Assembly: GCA_018894105.1 (NCBI GenBank)
Contig: CM032122.1
Span: 37,169,404 to 37,233,403, forward strand
Reading direction: 5' to 3'
DNA: 64,000 nt
Origin: Jacaranda mimosifolia
Lineage: Eukaryota > Streptophyta > Magnoliopsida > Lamiales > Bignoniaceae
The position numbers and the translations under genes are program-made. This document shows positions 11,130 to 23,600 of this stretch, in pieces; position 1 is the stretch's first letter, and every line of letters starts with the position of its first letter. The notes under the pieces are model-generated. The model was not told where the DNA came from, searched no databases, and saw only the letters and a program-made list of their open reading frames with translations.

Positions 11130-11993
11130 CAGTGACCCCAATCTATAAAAGATGTGGAAAAGCTTATAGAGCAAATAGTAGTCTTAAATCGATTTATATC
11201 CAAATCCGTGGACAAGGGTTTTCTCTTATTCAGGATAGAAAAATACAAGCAGACGCTCAAGGAATTAAAATGCTACCTGAAATCCCCACCAAAGTCCTCC
11301 AAGAAGCAGAGCACCAATATTCTAAAATTGAGAAATTGGCGCTCATACTCTACCAAGTGATCATGCTCGAAGATGTTAAGATATCAAGAAGAATGGTAAG
11401 AAGAAGCATAGAGTTGAGTGAGTATGAGATCGAGCACAAGCCAAGACGGCGGTGAAATCCCAAGTCCTAGCAAATTTTTATACGAAGGATGAAACAAATA
11501 ACTCCCTTCTTACTCGGAGCTTGTATGTGGATGGATCTTCGACCTTCATAGGTAGCAGAGCTGGAATAGTGCTGAAGAGCCCCAGGGCGACAAGTTCGAG
11601 TATACAATAAGGTTTGAGTTCGCTATCTCAAATAATGAGGAAGAATTTGATGTTTTGCTCACAAGAAGCAGGCTGGCCCTTGCAACAAGAGCAAGAAAAT
11701 TTCATATCTCTAGTGTTCTCAGTTAATAATAGTATGCCAAGTTACCAGGGTCCTTGAACCCAAAGGAGGGCCTGTGCCTAGTTCATGGCTTGTTTGAAAG
11801 AACTCTAAGAATAGTTCAAGGAGTTCATGATGGACTCAAATTGTGAGGAGCGAGAACGATGAAGCAGACAAGCTAGCCAAGCTAGTCCCTTTGAGAGTAC
11901 TTGATATTGACAATGGACTACTTCAGCAAGTGGTGGAGGTCGACCCTTAGCTAAGATCACCAAGAAAGAGGTGATGAATTTCCTTTGAGAGAA

Positions 11994-12437
11994 CCACCAG
12001 GGGTGGTGGTTGAGTTGTTCCAAATTTACTCTTAAGTGGTTTGGTAAGTCCACGTTTTGGGTTCGAATTTCCTCTATGCATTTGTCACAAACATTTGCTA
12101 GTTGTGCTTTCTTTGGTCTGGGTGTGGACCAATGCCAGCTTCTGTAGACTTTATTCGGCCCTTGGTGGTGCGTAGAATCTCCTCTATACATTTGTTACAA
12201 ATATTTGCTAGTTGTGTGCTTTTCGTCTTGGGTGTAGACTAATGTTGACTTCTATGAACTTTACTCGGCCCTTGGTGGTGGCGCTACACTGATGGGATCC
12301 GTACTTGCACTGGTTGTTCAGATGTTTTATATGTTTATGGTTGAACATGAAAGCCCGAACATAACATAGCGGGAGGAGGCAATATCACTACTACTGCTCC
12401 CTTCCTTTCCTTCCTTTTTTAACTAAAAAAAAAAAAA
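11994..12437 (+). mobile_element. SINE-like tRNA-derived retroposon inserted in the gypsy remnant
   Basis: About 444 bp flanked by perfect 14-bp direct repeats TTCCTTTGAGAGAA (11980-11993 and 12438-12451) and ending in a 13-base A run. Near its 5' end there is an A-box-like TGGTTGAGTTGT (12007-12018) and a B-box-like GGTTCGAATTTCC (12060-12072), the internal RNA polymerase III promoter of tRNA-derived SINEs. There is no coding capacity. It contains an internal tandem duplication of about 110 bp, so it is longer than typical plant SINEs. Target duplication plus A-tail indicates LINE-mediated retroposition. Confidence 0.8.
12071..12288 (+). repeat. Internal tandem duplication in the SINE-like element
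   Basis: Two diverged copies, 12071-12180 and 12181 to about 12288. Both start CCTCTATRCATTTGT and end in CTCGGCCCTTGGTGGTG or its TTCGGCCC variant. Many transitions separate them, so the duplication predates or is as old as the insertion. Confidence 0.7.
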
Positions 12438-12520
12438 TTCCTTTGAGAGAATATTATTGATCCTTTCTTCGTCCTACTATGCGTACTCACCTCTTGACAT
12501 GATTTAGTTTGTCATGTGGA

Positions 12521-13021
12521 AAGCACAATTTCAAATAATTAACAACTCTCTCGAAATCTATGTGAATATGAAAGAATTTTTATAAAAAATGAGATAATTA
12601 AACATATTTTATATTTTTAAAATAATATAAAATGAAAAAAGAATTATTCGAAAATACAAAATAGAATTTTGCGTATTATTAATAGGATGATTGATATGTA
12701 AAAATGAGGTGAAAATATAATGAACATTTTCAAATTCATTCCTAAACCTATATTTAGTAATTATTATTACTTTTAGCGCAAACAAAAAATTCTTATAAAT
12801 AATAAAGGCAATACAAACGGTCATTTAATAACCAAGTTTTAACTAACTGTATCGGGCCATAAAACCGACCCGTTTTACGTGTCCGAGAGAGAGAGAGAGA
12901 GAGAGACCAGTGAACAAAAATTCAAACTTGAACTCTAAAACCTCATCAATGGCCAACGTTCAAATATCAAAACCCTAACTGGCAATCAGCCACCATTCAA
13001 TCACTCCACGGAAAATCGATA
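12521..13021 (+). other. Intergenic and promoter/5' UTR region of the TMEM209-like gene
   Basis: AT-rich sequence, then a (GA)n microsatellite at 12885-12906 and C/A-rich sequence leading to the ATG at 13022. A GGGCC motif at 12855 and AAAACCCTAACTGG near 12970 (telo-box-like) are plausible regulatory sites. No clear TATA box was identified. Confidence 0.45.
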
Positions 13022-16000
13022 ATGGATCGAGGTGGAGGACAGCAGCAGCAGACAGCGAGTGCATCGAAAGCCTCGAAGTTCGCGGTGTACCAGAACCCAG
13101 CACTCTCCGCCGCCCTCACCTCCAACAGCCTTCGCCCCTCCGCCTCCACTTTCCTATTCATTTTCTCTCTCTTCTCTGCGTCTATTATTGCTCTTCTCAT
13201 CTCCTTGTATAGGTACGCTGCTTTTGTTGATGTTGGTTGTAATCGTGTAACTTTTTCTCCTTCGTCTGTTTGTGCGTTTTTAGGCTTAGCTGCTGCATAT
13301 TGATTAATGAAAGTTGGAGGTTTTCAATTAATTCATATTCCTACAATTTTGTTGTCATTCATCAATGTTCTTCTTGCCATGGCATTGAATTGGCTGTGTA
13401 AAGTCGGTTCTTTTACTGTGGAAAATGCTTTTCCATCAAGCTTCTGCCAGTGCATGCTTGAGGGTTGTGAGCATCTGAGGGAGGGAAGTGAGTTTACGAG
13501 TGGCTGGGGAGAATATGACATGGGGATGAAAGTTAATATTTCATGCTCCTTTTGTTGAGTTTGATCACTTCATAAAATTTAAAGTGCGGTTAACAAACCA
13601 AGCACAAAATCTCAAGCCGAGTTTTGAGCAGCTTTTATTTGTATCCTAATTATAATCTCACCGCTGTTTTATAGATACATGCATTTACATACATATGTGT
13701 GGGTGTAACTTGATATAATATATATATATATATATTACAATATATATCTCGCAAGGTGTGTGTGTGTGTGTGTGTGTGCATTTTGTTTTGAGGTCTTATT
13801 TACTGCATGTGTTTAGGAATTGTACTAATAATTAACAGACTCATTCAAATCTTATTAATGTAGGGAAAATGGACTTGCTACTAATTTTGGACTCAGATTT
13901 GTCTCTCAAGATGTTGCTCGTAAGTGATATTTTTTCCCATTTTGGGTCCTTTAAAGGCAATCATTTCAATGTTTTTGAACTTGCTAATTGTGACATCTTG
14001 TCAATATGTCAGGTCTATATTCCAAGGTAATACCAGCCACAGCAAGTTTCATATTTCTTGGAACTTTGCTTGCTTTTATCAAAGCCATCTCTCAGTGGAG
14101 AACAAGAAATTCTACAGAAGTAGTAGTTATATCTCCTTCCAAGGGCACGAAGGAGCTAACACGCCTTACCAACCGACAACTGGGCCTTTTAGGGTTGAGG
14201 TCAAAACTTGAAGTGGATTCTGAAGAGTCTTCAAAGAAACCTCCGAAATCTAGAATTAGTTCACCCTCTCCATCAAAGGTCCTTGTCCCACTTCATCAGT
14301 CAATAACAGGTTCAAATCATTTATCTAGAATGAGTAGTGGGACACCAAGCACCAGTGGCGGGAGCAAGATTCATACCTTTACCACACCATCCAAATCACC
14401 TGCTTCTCCTTCTATGTATCTTGTCCCCATAGCCTCCATGCGTTCACCAGTCCAATCACCATCCCTGCAGACATCACCAGGTGCTGATCAGTTGATTGCC
14501 ACCCCCTGGTCAAATAAGCGTCCTGCTTTTCATAAAGAGATAGCAACAGAGGAGGATCTTGAAATTTTTTTGGCTGATGTAGATGAGAAAATATCCGAAG
14601 CAGTCAGTAAATTGGCAACTCCACCCCCCAGCATAAATGGATTTGGTGTGACTAGTCCAAATACCATCACTGGTTCAGTTAATACTTCTGGAACTACAAG
14701 AAGTACGCCTTTAAGGCCTGTTAGAATGTCCCCTGGTTCCCAAAAATTCACAACTCCCCCAAAGAAAGGGGAGGGAGATCTTCCCCCTCCAATGTCCATG
14801 GAAGAGTCAATTGAAGCTTTTGAAAGGTTGGGCATTTATCCACATATTGAGAAATGGCGTGACTGTCTCAGACAGTGGTTTTCTGCTGTACTACTCAATC
14901 CTCTACTTAGCAAGATAGAGACCAGCCACTTGAAGGTGAAATTTACCTCTTCACTATGCTTCTTACCAGAACTGAGTTTGTGATTTTCTCCATGGCTATA
15001 TATGGATGGCATGACTTTACTTAGGAGTTTGTATATCTCTCTCCAAAATATATCAATGTAAACCTGGATTTATTGGGAAATAAGGACACTGTTGGAATGG
15101 TAATATTGGCATATAAACAGTGAATGAGAACTTATAGCTCTTTCAAAAAATTGAGGCCAACAAATTCTTGGGTGTCCACCTTTTAGGAACGTCATAATGA
15201 GCTTGCAACTATCATAGCAATCAATAAATAGTAACATAACAGAGAATAGAGTTATATAGTCATGTGTCAATTGCAAAATGTCATGTTGCTTTTCTGGAGA
15301 TGATAGCAAGACTGAGGTGTTGATCCTTGTGAGAAGAAACATATAAGAGACTCTGAATCTGAAATGTTGCCTTAGAAAATCTCATTAAAGATAAACAGAA
15401 AATGTATTCAATTCTCTAAACCATTATCTTGTGCAATCACTTGTTTGTTTTCTGCATTTTCTCTCTTTGTCAACTTTGCCATTCATTTGATTGCAGAAAT
15501 TCCTGAAACTAGTACTAGGAACTTTTGCTTCAACCTATTTCATTCCCTCATCAAGTTGAGCTCATTAACACCTTTCTCTAGATATTCTAGGGTGAACTCC
15601 ATTGAATTCCATATCTTCCTGAATAAGATTTGAAGCATTTTTGCCGTGGAACAATAAAATTTTATGTAGTGTGTCTTTGTTTTTCAATAAAATATTGTGC
15701 CTTTTTTTCCCTAAAAGTAGAATAAGTTTCAATGCACAATTATTCAAATGTACTTAAGTCATGCTTTTATTGGCTTTCACATGATGTAGACAGGCTTTGA
15801 AATCATCTGTTTGAGTGATGCAAGTGGATTGAATTGTGGTCTGTTAAATTTGTTATGCTATTAAAGTCTGATTTCTTACATTTGACAGATCTCCTTCTTG
15901 ATTACGTATACTCTTTCGTACTTCTAGGTTATTGAAGCAGCTGCTAAACTAAATATCCCGATTACCATTAGTGAAGTTGGAAATGACACCCCAAGTATAC

Positions 16001-18025
16001 CTACTACTGCTAATGTGTCTCCAATTGAGAGAACTAATGAATGGAAGCCAGCATTTGCAGTTGACGAAGATGGGCTTCTTCATCAGCTACGCGCTACTTT
16101 TGTTCAAGTTCTTGATGCTTGTATGTATAAGTTATTTGATGGAAATTATAGTTCTTAAGTACATTTGGTGACTTGTAAGGCAAAGTTTATTTTCAATATT
16201 CTTTTCAAATTTATTACCATTCCTTCTTATTTCTAGCGAAGTTGCCAACTAGCAGTTTCCAGCAATCCCCTCAACAAGCCGCCTCAATTCCTGTTTTACA
16301 AGAAGGCATTGATGCCATTACGGAACATCAGAGGCTCCTTGCATTGATGAAAGGAGAGTGGGGTAAAGGTTTGCTTCCGCAAAGTAGTGTGCGAGCAGAT
16401 TCTACTGTACAAAGGATTCGAAGTAAGTGTATTTTTAATTACTTAATGTTAAAGTAAATTGATTCAAGCTAAACTGAACTTGTTCCTCTTATGTGGTTAC
16501 CATGTGAAATTTCATTGAATTGTCAAAAATCTTACAGAGCTTGCTGAAGGAACGTGTTTAAAGAACTATGAGTATCTTGGGAATGGCGAGGTCTATGACA
16601 AAGTGAAGCCCTGTGATTCTCATTTGCTTCTTTATCTGTTCTGTGCTTTCTTGGAATACCCAAAATGGATGTTGCATGTTGATCCTACAACTTATGCTGG
16701 GGCTCAGGCAAGCAAGAACCCTTTGTTTTTGGGTGTTCTACCTCCTAAAGAAAGGTTTCCTGAGAAATACATAGCCGTTATATCTGGTGTCCCCCCTGTC
16801 CTGCATCCTGGGGCTTGTGTTTTAGCTGTTGGAAAGCAAAGCCCTCCAGTATTTGCCTTATACTGGGACAAAAAGCGTCAGTTCTCTTTCCAGGCAAGTT
16901 ATAGTAGTGCACCATGCTTTTCTTTTGACTATGTCTCCTACATGATAAAAAAAGCAACACTTGATGCGATTTCGGCTGTGCATGGTTCGTGTGAGAGCCC
17001 CTTTGTCTATTTAAATAGATTTCGACAACCATTGACCCAATTTATAATATTAAATTGATCAAGAACTACAAAACATGTTGGTTTTTTTCTCCTTCGTATT
17101 TGCTATTTCCTCCTTCCCAATATGAATTTCATATGACAACATTTTAGATAAAGGTTATTTTTACCCACACGATAAAGTCGCGGTTGAGATTTTATGAGAG
17201 CATTCATGTGTGGGCATGAGGAGTATTAAATATTGCTTTTCTAAATGACGCTTAACAACCTACTGCTTTAGAACACCAAGACAAGAAGGAAGAGAACACC
17301 CTTCTCCTCAACTCAATCTTGCGTATTTCCTGTTCTTTTGTTTCCTGATATATGAAATTGCTTTTACTTTTTCTTGTGCTGCATTTCGGGTAAAATGCTG
17401 TCTTCATAATGTGATTTTAGGGTTCACATTCGTTTGGTTTCCTTGTTATGGTATAAAGCTAATTGGTCTCTTGTTCTAATTACCTGTATAATGATGACCA
17501 AGATGAGTGAAAAGCAAGACTGGGTAATTGATGATGACAAGTATGAGTCAAAAGCAAAGATGATATTTGAAATTCCCCAAATTTGTTGGGCAACTTTTCA
17601 TTGATTTGAATTGAACATGAAATCATAAAATGGTCAAGCACAAAGTTTGGGTCACGGTACTCCTTAATTGGCTTGCGTGTCCTTTAGTATATTCATGACG
17701 TTGCAGAAAATTGGTTCTTCTCCGTCCTTTTTTCTTCGAGTACCTTCTCTTAAACCAATTGGTCCTTTTCTTGTCTTTCTTTCTTCAAGTGCCTTCTCTT
17801 AAACCAGTTGGTCCAACTGGAAGTAGAAATTACAATATATATGGATAGTTTGTTTCTGGGGCAGTATAACATGCCATGTCTGGCTTCTGTTTGCAGGGAA
17901 GGACAGCACTATGGGACTCCATACTACTCCTCTGCTATAAAATTAAGATCAGCTATGATGGTATTGTTAGAGGCATGCACCTTGGTTCATCGGCCTTGGG
18001 CATTCTTCCGGTTCTGGAACAGTAA
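13022..18025 (+). CDS. TMEM209-like / cytochrome b561 N-terminal-related membrane protein
   Basis: Exons 13022-13212, 13864-13919, 14013-14935, 15928-16120, 16237-16422, 16538-16893 and 17897-18025 join to 2,034 nt, encoding 677 aa with stop TAA. Recognised from the plant 'cytochrome B561-related, N-terminal' family, orthologous to animal TMEM209, which is linked to the nuclear envelope (family knowledge; the plant role is poorly known). Two hydrophobic segments are visible near residues 44-61 (FLFIFSLFSASIIALLI) and 90-108 (ASFIFLGTLLAFI). A Ser/Pro-rich low-complexity linker follows, then the conserved C-terminal domain with KWRDCLRQWFS, NPLFLGVLPPKERFPEKY and ALWDSILLLCYKIK. The last intron (16894-17896) begins with GC, not GT. 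The start is the first ATG and opens straight into a conserved-looking N-terminus (KASKFAVYQNPALSAAL). Confidence 0.88.
13713..13778. repeat. (TA)n and (GT)n microsatellites in intron 1 of the TMEM209-like gene
   Basis: A TA dinucleotide run at about 13713-13735 and a TG run at about 13756-13778, separated by a short AT-rich spacer. Confidence 0.85.
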
Positions 18026-18780
18026 ACTGAGGACTGAAAACGTGTCGGTGACGTTATATTTCTTCTTCTAAGCTACGGGCTTCCTGTATCACATTGAGCC
18101 ATTTCTGCTGGCTGTGTTGTGCGTGATTTGAGCAGATATCATCCGGTGAACAAGGCCTCTTGCCAACTCATTTTACGTGAATACTTCTTGTTAGTTTACG
18201 CATAACTAATTAATTGATGATAAAGGCTAGAAAAGAATAGGCATCGTCTGTTAGTATGATGAGATGTTGACTTCTCTGGACTTGATGGGAAACCATTTGA
18301 CTCAGTGGAATATAATGCTGGAAAGGTCCATTTGACGTTGTGCTTCTTACCTTTTTCAACATACTTGTTACGTATCTTTGCTGCTTTAGTTGTTTTCGGC
18401 CTTTTTTTGTTTGGGGGGGGGAGGGGGGGGGGGGGGTATGCAAGATTCTAATGTTTTTACCCTTTTATTGTTTATGTACAATATACACTTAGTATTCAAT
18501 GTAATCTATTTTCAATCTTAGTACTTTTGAGATGTCATTTTCCGATTAGAGAATCCACTCTTTCACTTCCTTTCATGGTCATGAACTTTGTATCATGGGC
18601 ATTGTGAATCATAAATTTTTTTTTTATGCTGGAATTAATCAATGATAGTATTTCTTATCTCTTTTGCTATTGATGTTACTTCTAAATACGTAAAATGTTT
18701 TACGAGATTGGAACACATTGAATAGGAAATGATGACTAGATACATTTTCAAGGCCAATTCGTGAAGGTCAACCTTTTTGT
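18026..18780. other. 3' UTR and intergenic region with a long G run
   Basis: Downstream of the TMEM209-like stop. A run of G broken by one A spans 18413-18436. No gene or transposon motif was recognised between it and 18780. Confidence 0.5.
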
Positions 18781-19180
18781 GTATGAACTATATCTAGCGC
18801 ATAAATTCTATCGAAAGCTTTTTGGAAAGGCTGAGAGAGTTGGTCATCCTTTAGAGATAGTCCACCAGGACATACAGACTAATGAATGTGAAGGCGCGAT
18901 ATGACGCAGCCTATTTTCTCTCTCACTGATGATTCTACACACTATCTCTTATCTCATTAGTCAGAAGCCTATTATTAAGCACTTCTTAGTAAGGATACTT
19001 ACGGGCTCATACAATTGTGTGAGGAAAGAGGAATAATAAGACAATTGATAACTCCTTGCACCCTGCAACAAATTGATATTGTAGAGAGGAATGCAATTTC
19101 AACTGCCGCCCACATCTTAAACCGTGTACCGTGCGTTATGCTTAAACTTGACACAGGTAAATATAAACATGTTGAGAACA
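18780..19180 (+). pseudogene. Copia integrase relic
   Basis: Broken frames resemble copia integrase. FGKAERVGHPLEIVHQD lies near 18818, followed by SLTDDSTH with stops. At about 19015-19140 are CEERGIIRQLITP (equivalent to the GIxRQLTTPYTPQQNG region) and HILNRVP. Stops and frameshifts rule out function, and no LTR was seen nearby. Confidence 0.6.
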
Positions 19181-20625
19181 CAACATACATAAACTCAAAA
19201 GTCTTAATGAACACACTTCTTTGATCGCCAGCTGTGAGGCAGGTTTGTGGATGGAATGCAGAATCATATTTGTTGAGATCCCAAGTTTGCATTCTTGGTC
19301 TAAACATGTTATTTGGTTCATAGACAGAGGATGATAGTAATTTTGATCCCAAGTTAGCAATCCTTGTGTATCCCATCTTGCATCATGTCCACGTTCAATG
19401 GTGTGCCTCCACGCAGAAATATATAAATGATTCCCAAGTTTGTTGAGAAATGTCACGACAGATGAGTTCAAAGCAGCAGACTAAATGAGAATGATAAGTT
19501 GAGAATACAAAGATGTGTTAATATATCATATCATACCTCATTCAATAAGTCATGAGACATGATGCCGAAATACATGAAAAAGACGCAATGGACATAAAAC
19601 CCCCTGAATTTTAATCATGCTAACTTAGCAATAGTGCCCATCGACCCTATCTGAAAGGCAATTTTTTCTGGAATATGTTCTTGTCCCAGATGGCAAGAAC
19701 CAAATTTTCAAGATGCCAAAAGCTACAAATTTTACCAAGACAACTCTGGAGAATGCATACCTATTTTCTGGTAGGCATCCATTTACCAAGACAACTCTGG
19801 AGAATGCATACCTATTTTCTGGTAGACATCTAATGGATGCCGTGACAAACATCTTGCACTTGACCTCAATTTCCGGCCTGAAAATCTTCTGCTGATTCCA
19901 CTAGAAATGGACAAGAAAAGGGGGTTGAATACAAACCAGGATAGCTACAATAGACGCACAAAAATAAATCAAAACTTTCCATTTAACTCAAGAAATCAAA
20001 CCACCATCCCTCGAACATTACACAAGAAATATAATTGCCAATATAAATTATATATTTAATTATTTATAAAACAAAAATTACTGATCTGTGTAATATGACA
20101 TATACAGGCTATTCTCTCCTTACATTTAAGAGCACAAGAGCATGTTCCCTACCACAAACCTAAACCTTTCATTCTACATATGAGAAGCAAAATTAGCTTA
20201 ACTTTCCAGTTTCCCAACAATGAAGTCAACAAATGTACAATTTCGCAGCACTAATCCTGCAAGTCACCAAGAAACAATGACAAAATGATGAAAGCCCAAC
20301 ATGGTTGGAAGGGCAGATCCTGGATTAGGAAACAAAGCATACCAGTAGTTGAGGAGGCTTCAACTCTGAAAAAATAGAACAGAGTCCATAGCTCCCGTGG
20401 AGGCAGCACAATAACTACTAGCAAGTAATCTTGCAATCACTGCTTTCCAACAGCAGGTATCATAGTTAGCTTCTTCCATTTACTGCAGCCAGCTAGGAAC
20501 CAAGAATGAGGACAATGAGACACCAATCCTTCTGGAAATTGTCTGCTACTCCAAATGATTACGCATCCCCATTCCAAGTGAATTTAACGAAAGCAGATAT
20601 TTAATCCATATAGCCACCAATGGCT
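19181..20625 (-). other. Intergenic region and SIZ1-A 3' flank
   Basis: From about 19610 this aligns by eye to the 3' flank of SIZ1-B (from about 43915), marking the left edge of the duplicated block. It contains the presumed SIZ1-A 3' UTR and the 51-bp duplication. No other gene was recognised. Confidence 0.55.
19731..19832. repeat. 51-bp tandem duplication downstream of SIZ1-A
   Basis: Unit starting TTTACCAAGACAACTC at 19731 repeats at 19782 with about one mismatch. The corresponding place downstream of SIZ1-B (near 44030) has one diverged copy, so the duplication arose after the SIZ1 copies separated. Confidence 0.8.
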
Positions 20626-23600
20626 TTACTCAGAGTCTGTATCAATAGAGAGATACAATCTTGGTCTTACAGAACGCCGTTGGCGAGGAAATGAAAAAGG
20701 ACTATCTGATCTTTCCCTATTCGTCTTACCAGTCCTATTGTCGTTCATACCAAGCAAAATAGATGCTGCCAATAAAGAAATTAAAAAGAACAAAAAAAAA
20801 AAAGGAATATTAAATAGCAAAGAAGAAAAGTGGTTCTTCCTAAGAAGGTAAAACAAACTTGCACCCCACATAACTATCAGAGAACAGGATATGATTCTTA
20901 TTCTCATTTGGTCAAGCTGTATAAAATATTAAGTACCATTAAGGAACTGAGGTAACTTCAAACTAGTGGGCGGGGGGGAGGGGATGGGGATCAAATATAA
21001 AATAAAATCACATACCATGTTCTGCTAATGAATCCAAGGCACCATCCTTTGATTGTAATTCCTGTCCTGAGCTCAAACCATTTGGAGGTGCAGATTCAGT
21101 CTGACCTCCTCCAACACCATCCCCAAGTCTGAGAGATATCCAATCCCCAGAAGGAATACCATTTGAAACATCTGGATGGTTTCTCATATCTGACTGCGCT
21201 GCTGATGCATCAGATGGCCTTGTGGGGAGAAATATTTGAAGTGAAGGATCATTGCCACTAAATGCCAAAGGATTATCGACTAAGCCATCATTCATATTAG
21301 AATGTTGTGTTGTAGACTCAGGGACAAGTGCAGCAGATCCGATGGCACTCTCTGGAGTCAATGTATAGCCATTTATAGACGACGAGCAATTCAAATTACC
21401 ATGCTGCATGTCCACTAAAGGATCAGAGATATCTGCATCAGAACCAAATAACTGAAAACTAGAAACTCCCTGACCACCAGAAGGCAACGACCATATATTA
21501 CTCCCAAAATCGTCATCATTTGTGTTGTAAATACCAAGGCATGAACTTCCACCATTACCAAGACCAGGATTTTCATAATAAGAATCGGGAATTCCATGCT
21601 GTGCAGCAGGAAGTAGAACCCCACCAGTATCTGGCCCAGCATTCTTGTAAACAGCTGCAGAAGGTAATGGTGGACCAATTTCTTCTTCTGAATCACTAAG
21701 GACAATCACTTCAGCATCTCCAGAGGGTACAGCAGTAAATCGATCATTAAATCCTAGTGGTTGGTCAATGTTCAGGGAAATGGACTCATATTCAATACCA
21801 TTAACTGTAGAAAAGTCGAGGTTTTCCACACCATCCTGGTTTACACTAGCATCCTCACCATCCCTGCCACTGCCAGTGGCACTGCTGCTCATAGGAATTA
21901 TATTCTGACCATTGTTCTCAAAATTTTCTTGAAATCTATTTGCAGGTGAGATTCCCAGCACGTTATCAGGTTTGCTAAATTCCCAGCAACCTTCTCGGTT
22001 TTTCCTAATTCCAAGTTTTAGAGCAGCATGACTATCAGAACCAGCTTCCTGTTTGATTGGTTTTAGTTCTGGTTTTGGTTTTGATTCAACTTCTGTGGAT
22101 GTACAGATGGAACCATCAGGGAAATGCCATAGCCCAAGTTCACCAAGACCCTTACGATCACCCTCTGCCTTAGCACGCCAAGATCCATCAGGCTTCACCT
22201 CAATCTCTGCCACATCTTCACCAGAATTGTGCATCTAACATAATTGAGAAAGCACAATGTAAATTGCAAAATGCAGAAAGAAGAAATAATTCAACTTCAA
22301 TGTAGACAATACCATAGTTGTGATTCGATTAAAATATGGATCGATGATGATTTTCTCCCAAGAATAGTTCTTCAGACAAATGGGACATTGCCACTGCATC
22401 CATGAACAGCATTCAAAAACATAAAGAGGAATGTTTGGCAAGATATATTTCCATTTCGAAAAATACTGATTCAAAGAGTATACAAGAAAAATTCCAGTCT
22501 GAGAAGAAGCAAAAACAAACAACAATGAGGCATCACATTTACTTGCCTTCCTAGAGCGTTGGTTCATTTCCACAAACACTTCCAGATCGAAACATCCCAT
22601 GTGTGCACAGGGCTTAAATCTTCCAGCCACCTTCATTCTTAAACCACTCATCTACAGAATGCAAGCATAAGAATACAGATATGATTCAGAATGAAGAATG
22701 ATAACAGGCACTTCTTGTATTAAGAAACCGCCAATGGGGAATACATAATCATAAATACCCAAGAATCCCTTCCACAAAATTTAAAGAAAAATGTTGGAAC
22801 TTAAACAATATTAATGAGTTGACTGAGTATCGTAACATTGTTCAATTGAAAGGAAAACCCAGCAAAGAAGAGCAATCAGCAAAATTTAATTCCTTAGCAA
22901 TGTCGCTTCATCCATTTGAGTACATCTAGCAATGAGGACTATGGCACATAAGCTCAATATCAGCAGCTACAAATCTATCTTGATGTCATTTTTAACAAGT
23001 CTTTCAGGAACAAAAGCAACATCTAGTGAATTAGTTAACATAGTTTCTGAACTGGAGAACAGAGAAAGCTTTCTCCATGAAACAAGAATTTTATTAGTGA
23101 TTCAAGGACTGGGAGGGTGAAATCCGTAAATATGAGGTATCAAATAAATTTTTGAAAAACTTAACAAAAACATGAGAAATATCTTAACGAAGGCGACAAA
23201 GAAAACCAAAATAAGCAATTGTCGTCTAGTTTGAAAACCATCAAAAGTAGCTTTATTTATATTACTCATGCGGAATGTATACAGATTTCATGCTTGCTTG
23301 TGCCAAATAGTAACAGTTCCGCAAGCATGTATTTAATAATACACTCCACATACTTCTAAGGGATGCATATCAAAGCCCATTAAAATGGGAGAACTGTGGA
23401 TGAGATATATTTGCAAAGGAGAAACTGTAAGCATTTTCTCAAGAAACTCTTTAGAGTCCTGGACAATACCATGGGTCTAGCAATCATTAAGGGCTTGTTT
23501 GTTTATGAATTGGAGGATTTTGCCAAAATATTTTGGCAAAATGGTTTTGGGGATGTGGGGTTGGGGAATGTGATGGTGGTTTGTTTGTGTTTTGGGAGTT

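Larger units (their letters stand above)
11130..12520 (+). pseudogene. Decayed Ty3/gypsy pol remnant (RT thumb, RNase H, integrase pieces)
   Basis: Fragments in shifting frames match gypsy pol. The RT end is near 11154 (VEKLIEQIVVLNRFISKSVDK, with LKCYLKSPP). The RT/RNase H junction is near 11300 (VLQEAEHQYSKIEKLAL). RNase H is near 11520 (SLYVDGSST, then FEFAISNNE) and its end near 11850 (ENDEADKLAKL). Integrase-like KKEVMNF lies near 11960-11985 and continues as ENIIDPSF after a SINE-like insertion. Stops and frameshifts make it non-coding. No LTRs were seen, so it is an internal relic. Confidence 0.75.

Noticed and set aside
12885..12906. (GA)n tract as a possible regulatory switch
   Set aside because: GA microsatellites are common in plant 5' UTRs. 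Nothing beyond position supports a special function.
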